Shown piece after piece: positions 26,324 to 33,713 of a stretch of 64,000 bases of DNA. The stretch spans positions 372,001-436,000 of the forward strand of contig NZ_FOGB01000001.1 of the NCBI RefSeq assembly GCF_900111095.1. The letters are read 5' to 3'. A program made the position numbers and the translations under genes. The notes under the pieces were generated by a model, which saw nothing but the letters and a program-made list of their open reading frames with translations, had not been told where the DNA came from and did no database searches. Origin of the DNA: Amphritea atlantica (GTDB lineage Bacteria > Pseudomonadota > Gammaproteobacteria > Pseudomonadales > Balneatricaceae). Each line of letters opens with the position of its first letter. Position 1 is the first letter of the stretch.

Positions 26324-27526
26324 ATGTGTAAACGTTTATGGCTCTCCGGGCTGTCGGTGTTGCTGCTCAGTGGCTCTGCGGCGGCGGACGAGGTGTTTTT
26401 TGAATACAGCGGCAGGCTTTCCGGTGAGCTGCAGGGCTATCTTCATGAGGGACAGTTTAATGGTCAGGGGTATCAGAGCAATGCTTCACTGGCGCTGGAA
26501 CCTGAACTGTACTGGGAGTTTAACGGGGGCAATGACTCCGTTGTGTTTACCCCCTTTTACCGGCTGGATCAGCACGATGATGAGCGTACCCACGGTGATA
26601 TCCGTGAGCTGAGCTGGATCCATGTGGGCGACGACTGGGAGCTGCGTTCAGGGCTGCGAAAAGTGTTCTGGGGGGTGACAGAGTTTAACCATCTGGTGGA
26701 TGTGATCAATCAGACCGATGCCGTGGAAGATAGCGATGGCGAAGACAAGCTGGGTCAGCCGATGGTCAATCTGTCACTGGTGCGGGACTGGGGTATCGTC
26801 GACCTGTTTGTGTTGCCGGGTTTCCGCGAGCGTAGTTTCGCCGGACGCGAAGGCCGGACCCGTTCGGGGTTGGTGGTGGACACCGATAACGTTCGCTATG
26901 AGTCTGGTGATGGCGATCAGCATATTGATACGGCTGTGCGCTGGAGTCAGAGTTTTGATCTGTTCGATGTCGGCTTGTACTGGTTTAACGGCACTAACCG
27001 TGATCCCCGTTTAGAAACCGCTCTCATTCAGGGTAAGCCGGTGCTAGTGCCAGTCTATGAGCAGATGGATCAGATCGGCTTTGATGGTCAGGCAACTCTT
27101 GACAGCTGGTTGTGGAAGCTCGAACTGTTGTGGCGTGATACCCCTTCAGACCGTTACAGTGCGATGCAGGCCGGGGTTGAATATAGCTTCTATGGTGTCA
27201 GTGACACCACCACCGATGTCGGCGTGCTGGTGGAGTATGGCTGGGATGAACGGGGGATCGATGCGGATACTATTTTCCAGAATGATCTGTTCTTAGGTAG
27301 CCGTATAGCTCTGAATGATGCCGCCAGTACTGAGTTTCTGGTTGGGTTTGGCTATGATCTTGATTTTGATAGCCGTAGTCTGTTTCTGGAAGCCGGCAGC
27401 CGCTTTGGTGAACGCTGGAAACTGAGTCTTGATGCCCGGTTGTTTGATGCCCGGGATAACCGCGATCTGATGGTTAATATTGAGCAGGATGATCTGCTGC
27501 AGCTGACCGCTGATTACTATTTTTAG
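26324..27526 (+). CDS. Outer-membrane beta-barrel protein of the export operon
   Basis: This 400-residue protein has a signal peptide (LSGSAAADE) and repeated amphipathic strands ending in an aromatic terminal residue (LTADYYF), typical of outer-membrane barrels. It resembles the DUF1302-like or alginate-export-type barrel proteins often third in MMPL/LolA-like operons. Together the three genes would move a hydrophobic compound from inner membrane to outer membrane or outside. One base separates it from the upstream stop. The barrel call is firm; the family name is less sure. Confidence 0.75.
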   Translation: MCKRLWLSGLSVLLLSGSAAADEVFFEYSGRLSGELQGYLHEGQFNGQGYQSNASLALEPELYWEFNGGNDSVVFTPFYRLDQHDDERTHGDIRELSWIHVGDDWELRSGLRKVFWGVTEFNHLVDVINQTDAVEDSDGEDKLGQPMVNLSLVRDWGIVDLFVLPGFRERSFAGREGRTRSGLVVDTDNVRYESGDGDQHIDTAVRWSQSFDLFDVGLYWFNGTNRDPRLETALIQGKPVLVPVYEQMDQIGFDGQATLDSWLWKLELLWRDTPSDRYSAMQAGVEYSFYGVSDTTTDVGVLVEYGWDERGIDADTIFQNDLFLGSRIALNDAASTEFLVGFGYDLDFDSRSLFLEAGSRFGERWKLSLDARLFDARDNRDLMVNIEQDDLLQLTADYYF

Positions 27527-27592
27527 GCGCCTGGTTTTTAAGTGCTCTGGTTTTTAACTGCACTGCCTTTTAACTGCACAGACGACCGGTAT

Positions 27593-28438
27593 TTACTGTG
27601 TAACAAAAGCGAGTGCCTGAGTGATTCCCGCCACCTTCAGGGCGTCAGCCTGGGTCTGGTTTTTAACCAGCAGAGCACCGCAAAAAGCCAGGGCATTCAA
27701 TGAGACTCCGGCGAAGGATTCGCTGCTGCGGGGCACTAGCATCAGCCATTCCCGGCAAAGCAGCAGGTTGTAAGCCATCTCCGCCTGCCGGGTTGTATGG
27801 CGGATCTGCAGACGTTGCAGAAGTATCAGGTAATGGTTATGCAACCATTGCGCGGTGTCCTGAATGTCACCGATATTGGCCGGCAGGCGCACCCCGGCTT
27901 GCCGGAAGGGCAGTTCAGCATCCGGTTCCGGGGTAGCAGAAAAGTAATTCAACGCATTGCTCAGTGGCAGATCAGTCGGTCTGACGGGAATCAGTTGCAG
28001 ATGTTTATGGGGCTGACTGGCCCCGGCTTCCCGACCACCATTATAGAAAACAACACCGTCAATCTCTCGAAGTGCCATCAATGCTGCCGTGAAATCTGAT
28101 AGCGTCAGCAGGTGAGTCTGAGGCTCAAAATCCCGGGTCACCAGCAGCAGGTGATTATCGATGACACTGAATTTGTTTAACAGACAGATATGTTTCGCAC
28201 CGATGTCAGCCACATAAAGTTCGGGGTCATAGGGTTTAAACGGGTTAACAGAGCGGTTTGCCGCCTGTTTAATCCGCCGGTCATTTTCTTTATGTTGCAG
28301 GCTACTGAGTGTTCTTAGCTGATAACTAAAGGGCGCTTCATACACTGTTTCAATCGTCGTGCTGATTGGTTGCAGGGCACCGCTGTTAAGGGCTGCCTGA
28401 GTGGTAGCCAGGGTTTTCTGCCAGAGTGATAGGGTCAT
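27593..28438 (-). CDS. Ap4A phosphorylase / ATP adenylyltransferase
   Basis: This 281-residue protein carries the HIT-related catalytic motif GASQPHKHLQLIPV (HxHxQ), preceded by VVFYNGGREAGASQ and by NPFKPYDPELYV, as in yeast Apa1/2-type ATP adenylyltransferases. These enzymes split diadenosine tetraphosphate with phosphate to ADP and ATP. The C-terminal ATP_transf half includes AYNLLLCREWLMLVPRS. It is transcribed opposite to the export operon; the 66-base gap between them contains three imperfect copies of CTGG/CTGC-TTTTTAA-like sequence. Confidence 0.88.
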   Translation of the reverse strand: MTLSLWQKTLATTQAALNSGALQPISTTIETVYEAPFSYQLRTLSSLQHKENDRRIKQAANRSVNPFKPYDPELYVADIGAKHICLLNKFSVIDNHLLLVTRDFEPQTHLLTLSDFTAALMALREIDGVVFYNGGREAGASQPHKHLQLIPVRPTDLPLSNALNYFSATPEPDAELPFRQAGVRLPANIGDIQDTAQWLHNHYLILLQRLQIRHTTRQAEMAYNLLLCREWLMLVPRSSESFAGVSLNALAFCGALLVKNQTQADALKVAGITQALAFVTQ

Positions 28439-28527
28439 GCGCTAGCTCCGGATACGATCAGGTTTTCAGATTACGCAGGCGAAATGCTGTTGTATAGTAA
28501 AGACAGATTATCCGCCAGAGAAAAAAG

Positions 28528-28989
28528 ATGAAACAGTTACTGCTGGTGGCCCATGCTCCTTCCGAAAACACCCGGTTAATGGCGGAGGCCACGTTAAAAG
28601 GGGCCCGACATCCGGATATTGACGCAGTGCAATGTCGCTGGATTGAGCCGCTGAAGGCGACACCGGAAGATGTTCTGGGCTGTGATGCAATTATTCTGGG
28701 AACGACTGAGAATCTGGGCTATATGAGTGGCGCCCTGAAAGATTTTTTTGATCGCTGCTATTACCCCTGTCTGGAGGCAAAGCAGGGCTTGCCCTGTGCT
28801 CTCTATGTTCGCGCAGGTCATGATGGTACCGGTACCTGTCGCGCCGTAGAAACCATCTGTACCGGTTTGCGCTGGCACTGGATTCAGCCCCCTTTGGTGT
28901 GCAAGGGGGATTGGCAGGAAGAATTTTTACAACAGTGTGAGGGGCTCGGTATGACCATGGCCGCAGGTTTAGATATGGGAATTTATTGA
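28528..28989 (+). CDS. Flavodoxin-like/NAD(P)H oxidoreductase family protein
   Basis: This 153-residue protein has a flavodoxin fold: an N-terminal strand and phosphate-loop region LLLVAHAPSENTRLM, a second loop ILGTTENLGYMSGALKDFFD that fits FMN binding, and a third strand region ALYVRAGHDGTGT. It resembles short NAD(P)H-dependent FMN reductases of flavodoxin type. Substrate and partner are unknown. Divergent from the Ap4A phosphorylase gene. Confidence 0.8.
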   Translation: MKQLLLVAHAPSENTRLMAEATLKGARHPDIDAVQCRWIEPLKATPEDVLGCDAIILGTTENLGYMSGALKDFFDRCYYPCLEAKQGLPCALYVRAGHDGTGTCRAVETICTGLRWHWIQPPLVCKGDWQEEFLQQCEGLGMTMAAGLDMGIY

Positions 28990-29001
28990 TCTGTGTCGCA
29001 G

Positions 29002-29017
29002 TTTTCTGATCAGAAAA
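29002..29017. promoter_or_regulatory. Perfect 16-base palindrome TTTTCTGATCAGAAAA
   Basis: It lies 12 bases after the flavodoxin-like gene and 12 bases upstream of the -35 box of the small orphan gene. It could be an operator for that promoter or part of a weak terminator; no regulator is indicated. Confidence 0.45.
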
Positions 29018-29029
29018 TAGCCAGCCTGA

Positions 29030-29058
29030 TTGTGCAGTGCGGAAGCTGGTATTATACT
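29030..29058 (+). promoter_or_regulatory. Sigma70 promoter for the 78-residue orphan gene
   Basis: TTGTGC (29030-29035) and TATACT (29053-29058) are 17 bases apart, 37 bases before the start codon. Confidence 0.65.
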
Positions 29059-29094
29059 TACGTCTGAATGTTGATCAGATCAGGAGATACGCCC

Positions 29095-29331
29095 ATGAAG
29101 CAATCGGTGTTTACCGGAATAGAGTGTGATGATCGCCGTATAGCCAGTGAGCTTCAGGCGATGGGATACTATGATGAGTATGGTGCAGAGTCCCAGTCTG
29201 CTGTTAGCAGAGTGATCGATGCTGTCGGTAATTTTGTCACCTGGATGCGCTGGAAAGGTGAAGTGGGTGTATATGGTTGCCGTGTAGGTGCCGATTATGC
29301 CCGCTACATGGAAGCGAAAGTCAGCGCCTGA
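29095..29331 (+). CDS. Small protein of unknown function (78 residues)
   Basis: ATG 29095 has AGGAG eight bases upstream. The protein is soluble-looking and mildly acidic, with an aromatic-rich centre (MGYYDEYG, NFVTWMRWKGEVGVYGC) and a YARYMEAK tail. I do not recognise the family. It has its own promoter and a strong terminator, hence forms a complete single-gene unit, which argues it is real. It could be a stress or regulatory small protein, but nothing in the sequence says so. Confidence 0.7.
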   Translation: MKQSVFTGIECDDRRIASELQAMGYYDEYGAESQSAVSRVIDAVGNFVTWMRWKGEVGVYGCRVGADYARYMEAKVSA

Positions 29332-29352
29332 TCGTCAGTTCCCCTCTCTTTT

Positions 29353-29379
29353 GAAAGCCGCTCTCTGAGCGGTTTTTTT
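29353..29379 (+). terminator. Strong Rho-independent terminator
   Basis: CCGCTC-TCT-GAGCGG stem-loop preceded by GAAAG and followed by seven T. It ends the small-gene transcript and insulates the following operon. Confidence 0.85.
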
Positions 29380-29426
29380 GTTACTTTTATTTTCTCCGCC
29401 GAAAAAAAACTAATTTCAAACTTTTG

Positions 29427-29455
29427 TTTGATTACTCAGAAATATCTCCTATGCT
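29427..29455 (+). promoter_or_regulatory. Candidate promoter for the 29.6-39.8 kb cluster
   Basis: TTTGAT and TATGCT are 17 bases apart in an AT-rich stretch, about 155 bases before the first gene. The long leader between them shows no obvious hairpin with a T run. This is the best visible candidate; weak -35. Confidence 0.4.
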
Positions 29456-29612
29456 TTTTTTTACCTGTCTGGATCAGAGATAAAACAATAAAGATACAGG
29501 CCTGCCCAAGAGATATGAAACTCTAGAAGTCTGATGGTTACGCTTTACGTCACTCTTAGATAACGTCCCTGGTTACAGGCGGTATCCTTACTTTATTCAG
29601 GGTGAATCTATC

Positions 29613-30743
29613 GTGCATCAGGAAAGCTATCAGCAGGATCGCTACCAGGTAAGGGTTCTGGGTGTAGGAAATGCAGATGTTCTGTCGATCGGACGTTTTC
29701 ATCAACGTCTTGGGTTAAGCAAACAGGACTGTATACGCCGTATTCTGACGGCCCCGTCAGTTTTACAGTCTGAGCTTGATATCCGTTCAGCAGAAGCGAT
29801 GGTTGAGGTACTCAGGGGAGCTGATCTTCCCTGCGAGCTGGTGCCCCAGAGTGAACAGCTTATCCCGTCTCAGGAACGCTTTGAAATAGCGGTTTATATC
29901 ACCGACTTTACCCATATTACCTCGTTTATTACCGATCTTGCGCTGTTCACCGGGCAGGGGAGTGAAGAGTTGCTTCGTTGCCTTGCTAAAACTCCTGCCA
30001 TCATTCTTGGAAACCTCTCGGAAAACGTTGCTGCAGAGCTGGTAACCCGTTTCAGTAAACCCGGTATCGAGTTGATCCGGTCCTGTAGCGCAACCGCCAG
30101 ATATACGGTGGTTGCCTATGCTCCTGGGGGGGATCAGAGCCTGGCTGACTACTATCGGACGTTTGGTTTGCAGCGGGCAGGTGATCAGGCTGAACAGACC
30201 CAGTGCTGGCAACTGACTGACCTGACACTGGAGAAAGCCCAAACCCTTTGGCAGCAAGCCAATGAGCTGCATCTGCCGCTGGTGATTCATAATCAGGATT
30301 ATTACCGCTTTGATCTGCTGCTCAAATCGGTTCCCCTCGATGCCGCCGCAAGGCAACAGATCTCCCGGGTGCTGGCAGAGGCGCTGGGGATACCTGAACA
30401 TCTGCATCAACGACTTTTTGAACAGCTGCCCATGGTGCTGAAACGCTGCATCAGGATTAATGATTATGACTCTGTACTGACCTCACTGGCGGCGCAGGGG
30501 GGTGACGTGACAGCAGAGTGGGTCGGTGGCTTTCGCTTTGATCTGCGGTTTGACACGGGGGAGCAGCGTGCCCGGTTAGAAAAATTATGCGCCGCGATTA
30601 TGGGGCGCCCTCTTACATTTACAGAGTCAGGTGGTGGCTGGTCGGTGAAGGCCGATGCCAATCTGCATCAGGGGTTGTGGATTCAGTACGAGGCAGCCCA
30701 GTCAGGTATTCATTGCAGACTGATGAGAAGTGGACATGAGTAA
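29613..30743 (+). CDS. Unknown protein of tandem L7/L12-C-terminal-like alpha/beta units; first gene of cluster
   Basis: The GTG start at 29613 has AGGGTG upstream; 376 residues. No signal peptide or membrane segment. At least three units of ~70 residues share a beta-alpha-alpha-beta-alpha-beta pattern: residues 11-78 (YQVRVLGVG to LPCELVP), 89-157 (RFEIAVYI to GIELIRS) and 231-304 (YRFDLLLKSV to VTAEWV), with a divergent unit between. The pattern, a strand, a Lys/Ile-rich helix, a leucine-rich helix ending in P, then a strand after GxxxE, recalls the C-terminal domain of ribosomal L7/L12. This is fold-level inference. It overlaps the next gene by eight bases and heads the operon, so it may be a regulator or adaptor of the complex. 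Confidence 0.75.
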   Translation: MHQESYQQDRYQVRVLGVGNADVLSIGRFHQRLGLSKQDCIRRILTAPSVLQSELDIRSAEAMVEVLRGADLPCELVPQSEQLIPSQERFEIAVYITDFTHITSFITDLALFTGQGSEELLRCLAKTPAIILGNLSENVAAELVTRFSKPGIELIRSCSATARYTVVAYAPGGDQSLADYYRTFGLQRAGDQAEQTQCWQLTDLTLEKAQTLWQQANELHLPLVIHNQDYYRFDLLLKSVPLDAAARQQISRVLAEALGIPEHLHQRLFEQLPMVLKRCIRINDYDSVLTSLAAQGGDVTAEWVGGFRFDLRFDTGEQRARLEKLCAAIMGRPLTFTESGGGWSVKADANLHQGLWIQYEAAQSGIHCRLMRSGHE

Positions 30744-31260
30744 CTCAGAGATCCCCAAAGTTAAACTTGATGCCGTTCTTGAGCAGGTAGGCAAAAGCCT
30801 GCGTCAACAAAAGTATGAAGCCGCTCTGCTAATGCTGCAAAAACTGTTGCAGGCCGGTATGGCGCAACAGTTTCCCCTGTTACTGCAGCGCTATATTTCA
30901 GAGTTGGTGTTTGAGTGTCTGGAACTGGCGGGAGAGGACCAGGCGGCGCTGGAGTATTGCGAACGGGCGATAGCCGAGTATGAAGAGAAGCGGGACTGTG
31001 CGTCTGCCGCGGTAGCCAATGATCTTGCTCTGCTCAGGTTTCGCAGAATCTGCCTGTTGGTCAAGCTGGATCAGCATCTGCAAGCCCGAGACGCCGTAGA
31101 CGCGTTTCAACACTCCCGTTCATTACAGGACAAAATCCGATATCACAAACTGTTTACACGCATTCTGAAATACTCCAGCGCAACAAGAAATCAGCTGTTG
31201 AGAGAGCAGAAACAGATGGGTTCGTTTCAGCTGTCACAACAATTAATCGTGTCAGCATAA
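30736..31260 (+). CDS. Helical-repeat (TPR-like) protein of the cluster
   Basis: This is a 174-residue all-helical protein with no signal peptide. Successive amphipathic pairs such as QQKYEAALLMLQKLLQAG, LELAGEDQAALEYCERAIAE and LRFRRICLLVKLDQHLQARD resemble tetratricopeptide repeats. ATG 30736 is chosen over GTG 30730; both overlap the previous stop. It would provide a protein-interaction scaffold or chaperone for the small paralogous proteins encoded next. No family name is recognised. Confidence 0.75.
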   Translation: MSNSEIPKVKLDAVLEQVGKSLRQQKYEAALLMLQKLLQAGMAQQFPLLLQRYISELVFECLELAGEDQAALEYCERAIAEYEEKRDCASAAVANDLALLRFRRICLLVKLDQHLQARDAVDAFQHSRSLQDKIRYHKLFTRILKYSSATRNQLLREQKQMGSFQLSQQLIVSA

Positions 31261-31278
31261 CTCAGCGAGGTCAGGGAG

Positions 31279-31944
31279 ATGAATTTTGATAATCAGGTAG
31301 CCGGGATGACGCCGGGACAGGCGCTGATGGATGTGCCTATCCCGAAGTTAATTGAAAACACCGCCAAGGCGATTGCCGCTGCGCAGTATGAACTGGATTC
31401 TACCTCAGTACGTGCGGCAACCATGCTGAGTGAAACCCGGATCAGTTTTAACGATGTTGATGGCACCTCTCGGGAACGGAGTCTGCTGGAACTGGGTTTT
31501 ATCCCTCAGTTTTACCATTTCAAAGAGACGGAGATGGAGTTCAAAGTGACCATCTCTGTGCGGGTTGAAGCTGGTATCGATTTCGGTGTGGAAGCCGGGC
31601 TCGGCACTACCGAGAGTGCGGGGTTGCCTGTCGCTTTTGCTGGCACTATCTCGTTCGATCTGCATCATAAATATGAGTTTGATATGGAAGCAGTTTCTCG
31701 GATAAAAACCACCATGAAATCGGTTCCACCCCCTCAGGCGTTTCTTGATGCTATTCGTAATCATGCCGCCTCGGGTGGGGGATCAATCACTGCGCCTGAT
31801 GGCCCGGCACCAACGCCAGATCCAGTTGAGCCTGCACCTGCAGACCCTGCCGATCCGACGCCGGCAGACCCTGCCGATCCGACGCCGGCAGACCCCGCTG
31901 ATCCGGCAGATCCTACTGATCCAACCCCGGCAGATCCAGGCTGA
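31279..31944 (+). CDS. Cluster paralogue 1 (DUF2589-reminiscent) with Pro/Asp-rich repeat tail
   Basis: 221 residues. Residues 17-50 form the family's N-terminal amphipathic helix (LIENTAKAIAAAQYELDSTS); 68-94 the signature LLELGFIPQFYHF plus a strand; ~126-160 the KYEFDMEAVSRIKTTM strand pair and a VPPPQAFLDAI end. A ~60-residue tail of PADPADPT-like repeats follows, encoded by 24-base DNA repeats. No export signal. The body resembles four other proteins in this operon; the similarity to DUF2589 is from memory and weak. Function unknown. Confidence 0.8.
   Translation: MNFDNQVAGMTPGQALMDVPIPKLIENTAKAIAAAQYELDSTSVRAATMLSETRISFNDVDGTSRERSLLELGFIPQFYHFKETEMEFKVTISVRVEAGIDFGVEAGLGTTESAGLPVAFAGTISFDLHHKYEFDMEAVSRIKTTMKSVPPPQAFLDAIRNHAASGGGSITAPDGPAPTPDPVEPAPADPADPTPADPADPTPADPADPADPTDPTPADPG
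31840..31941 (+). repeat. 24-base in-frame tandem repeat encoding a Pro/Asp/Ala tail
   Basis: Two exact 24-base copies (31840-31863, 31864-31887) are followed by degenerate copies. They encode ADPADPTP octapeptides at the C-terminus of paralogue 1. Copy number could vary between strains by slippage without changing the frame. Confidence 0.85.
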
Positions 31945-31958
31945 CAGAGGATTGATCT

Positions 31959-32447
31959 ATGTCCAATAGCAAAGTGATGGCCTCACTGGAAAAATCTCCA
32001 CTCCCGGGTCTGTTGACCCAGTTAGGGACGGCGATTGCATCAGCTCAGCGGGAGCTGGACAACAACTCCATTCAGATGGCGATGCAGCTGGGCGATGCTG
32101 AAGAGCATGGTGTTGATATAGGCGATGGTGAGAAGGTTTCACTGATATCACTGGGATTTGCTCCGGTGTTTTATCATTTCAATGAGGCCACCATCGATAT
32201 CAGAGTGTCGCTGTCAACATCGACCACCACTGAAACCAAATTCGGCACCTCGGCAACCGTTGGTGGAGCTTACTATTTTGTCATGTTTGCCGCGACGGTC
32301 AGTGCCGAATTCAGCAATAAATACAGCTTTTCGTCCGAGGCCAGTAGCTCAATTACTGCCCGGATCTCGTCCATTCCACCGCCCAATGCCTTTCAGAACT
32401 GGATTGCCAGCAGGCAGCAGGCTGCTCAGCCCACTGATACCGAATAA
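31959..32447 (+). CDS. Cluster paralogue 2
   Basis: 162 residues, the shortest full member. N-terminal helix LLTQLGTAIASAQRELDNNS, signature LISLGFAPVFYHFNEATIDI, a central Ala/Val-rich strand region, then SNKYSFSSEASSSITARI and IPPPNAFQNWI. It lies 14 bases after paralogue 1 with an AGAGG ribosome site. It lacks a signal peptide. The central part is more hydrophobic (YYFVMFAATVSAEF) than in its sisters but too short and polar-flanked to be a clear membrane helix. Confidence 0.8.
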   Translation: MSNSKVMASLEKSPLPGLLTQLGTAIASAQRELDNNSIQMAMQLGDAEEHGVDIGDGEKVSLISLGFAPVFYHFNEATIDIRVSLSTSTTTETKFGTSATVGGAYYFVMFAATVSAEFSNKYSFSSEASSSITARISSIPPPNAFQNWIASRQQAAQPTDTE

Positions 32448-32485
32448 AGATGATCTAACAGCTACAGGTTAGCAAGGAGAGAACT

Positions 32486-33046
32486 ATGTCGATCGGTCAG
32501 GAACTACTTAATGTCCCCATGGGGGAGATGATAAGAGAGATGGCATTTGCAATTGCAGATGCTCAGTATGAACTGGATGAGGCCAGTATCCGCGTAGCTC
32601 AGATGATGGGCGGGCGGGTGCCTATTCTGGATGAGGCCGGCACGGTTACCGGAACCGAAGATACGCGGGTCTATTTTGGTACCGATGAGGATGATAAAGC
32701 GCAGAAAGTCAGCATGCTGGAGCTGGGATTTTCACCAACGTTTTATCAGTTCACCAACAATATTATCGAGGTCAAAATAGCGATTAAGATTGTGCGTGAA
32801 AGCTCCTATACCCGCAATACCAAAACCACGGGGACCAGCCGTAGTAAGCCTGCTTTCGGTGGCTTTTTTGGCGGTAGTTCCAAGCTGAGAACCACCACCG
32901 TGGATGCAACCTACTCCAGCAAATACAGTTATAGCGCAGAGGGTGCGAGTCTGTTGCGCTGTAATCTGGTGCCTATTCCACCACCTGCCATTTTTGAAGA
33001 GCGGGTAAGAGATCTGTTTGAGACGGACGAAGAAGCTGATGGTTAA
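32486..33046 (+). CDS. Cluster paralogue 3
   Basis: 186 residues with the family pattern: LNVPMGEMIREMAFAIADAQ helix, MMGGRVPI, an acidic insert (32660-32700), MLELGFSPTFYQFTNNIIEV, a Ser/Thr/Gly-rich loop (~112-130), YSSKYSYSAEGASLLRCNL and PIPPPAIFEERV. It is closest to paralogue 4. Strong ribosome site AAGGAGAG. Function unknown; likely a subunit of a homo- or hetero-oligomer with its sisters. Confidence 0.8.
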   Translation: MSIGQELLNVPMGEMIREMAFAIADAQYELDEASIRVAQMMGGRVPILDEAGTVTGTEDTRVYFGTDEDDKAQKVSMLELGFSPTFYQFTNNIIEVKIAIKIVRESSYTRNTKTTGTSRSKPAFGGFFGGSSKLRTTTVDATYSSKYSYSAEGASLLRCNLVPIPPPAIFEERVRDLFETDEEADG

Positions 33047-33071
33047 TCACGCAATCTGAAGGAGAGCAGTT

Positions 33072-33635
33072 ATGGCCAGACCAAGTATCGGACGTGAACT
33101 GAGCGATGTCCCCTTTGGCGAGATGATCACCAGCATGGGGCTTGCGATTGCCGAAGCGCAGTATGCGATGGATGAAACCAGTCTCAGACTGGCCCAGATG
33201 ATGGGCGGTGAGTATGAGGTGCCAGAAGTTGATCCGATTACCGGCGATATAACCACCGTTACCAAGAAATCGCTGGTGAAGTTTGATGGTGAGGAGATGT
33301 CGCTGATTGAGCTTGGGTTTACCCCAACCTTCTATCAGTTCACTGAATCACTGATAGAGATAAAAGTCTCGATCAGCTTCACGCAGAGTTCAGAGTTTGA
33401 GCGCAAATCATCGACTAAAACCATCAGTGCGATGGCCGGTGGTTTCTTAGGCATGGGGATGGCGCGGGCCAGGACAACATCGGTCAGTGCCCGGTATGCC
33501 AATAAGTTTAACTATAGCGCCGAAGGCTCAAGCCTGATGAGAACCAAGATATTACCGACCCCGGCACCCGCTGTACTGGAGGAGCGGATCAGGGCGATTG
33601 TAGAACGTAACAAGCCAGCGCCTGCCGATGGCTAA
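33072..33635 (+). CDS. Cluster paralogue 4
   Basis: 187 residues, sister of paralogue 3: SDVPFGEMITSMGLAIAEAQ, MMGGEYEV, LIELGFTPTFYQFTESLIEI, a Gly/Met-rich loop (SAMAGGFLGMGMARAR), YANKFNYSAEGSSLMRTKI and PTPAPAVLEERI. The near-identity of its ends to paralogue 3 and the variable middle suggest recent tandem duplication with divergence of the exposed loop. Ribosome site AAGGAGAG. Confidence 0.8.
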   Translation: MARPSIGRELSDVPFGEMITSMGLAIAEAQYAMDETSLRLAQMMGGEYEVPEVDPITGDITTVTKKSLVKFDGEEMSLIELGFTPTFYQFTESLIEIKVSISFTQSSEFERKSSTKTISAMAGGFLGMGMARARTTSVSARYANKFNYSAEGSSLMRTKILPTPAPAVLEERIRAIVERNKPAPADG

Positions 33636-33638
33636 GCC

Positions 33639-33712
33639 GTTAAGGGAATAGTTGTTAAGGGATGAGCCGTTAAGGGATTAGTTATTAAGGGATAAGTTTT
33701 AGGGAATAGTCT
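33639..33712 (+). repeat. Five tandem copies of a 15-base repeat (GTTAAGGGATTAGTT-like)
   Basis: Units starting at 33639, 33654, 33669, 33684 and a shorter last copy near 33699 share TTAAGGGA(N)TAG. The array fills the whole gap between paralogue 4 and the coiled-coil gene and ends just before ATG 33714. Each unit contains AAGGGA, so the array may supply or tune the ribosome site of the next gene. Confidence 0.85.
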
Positions 33713-33713
33713 G

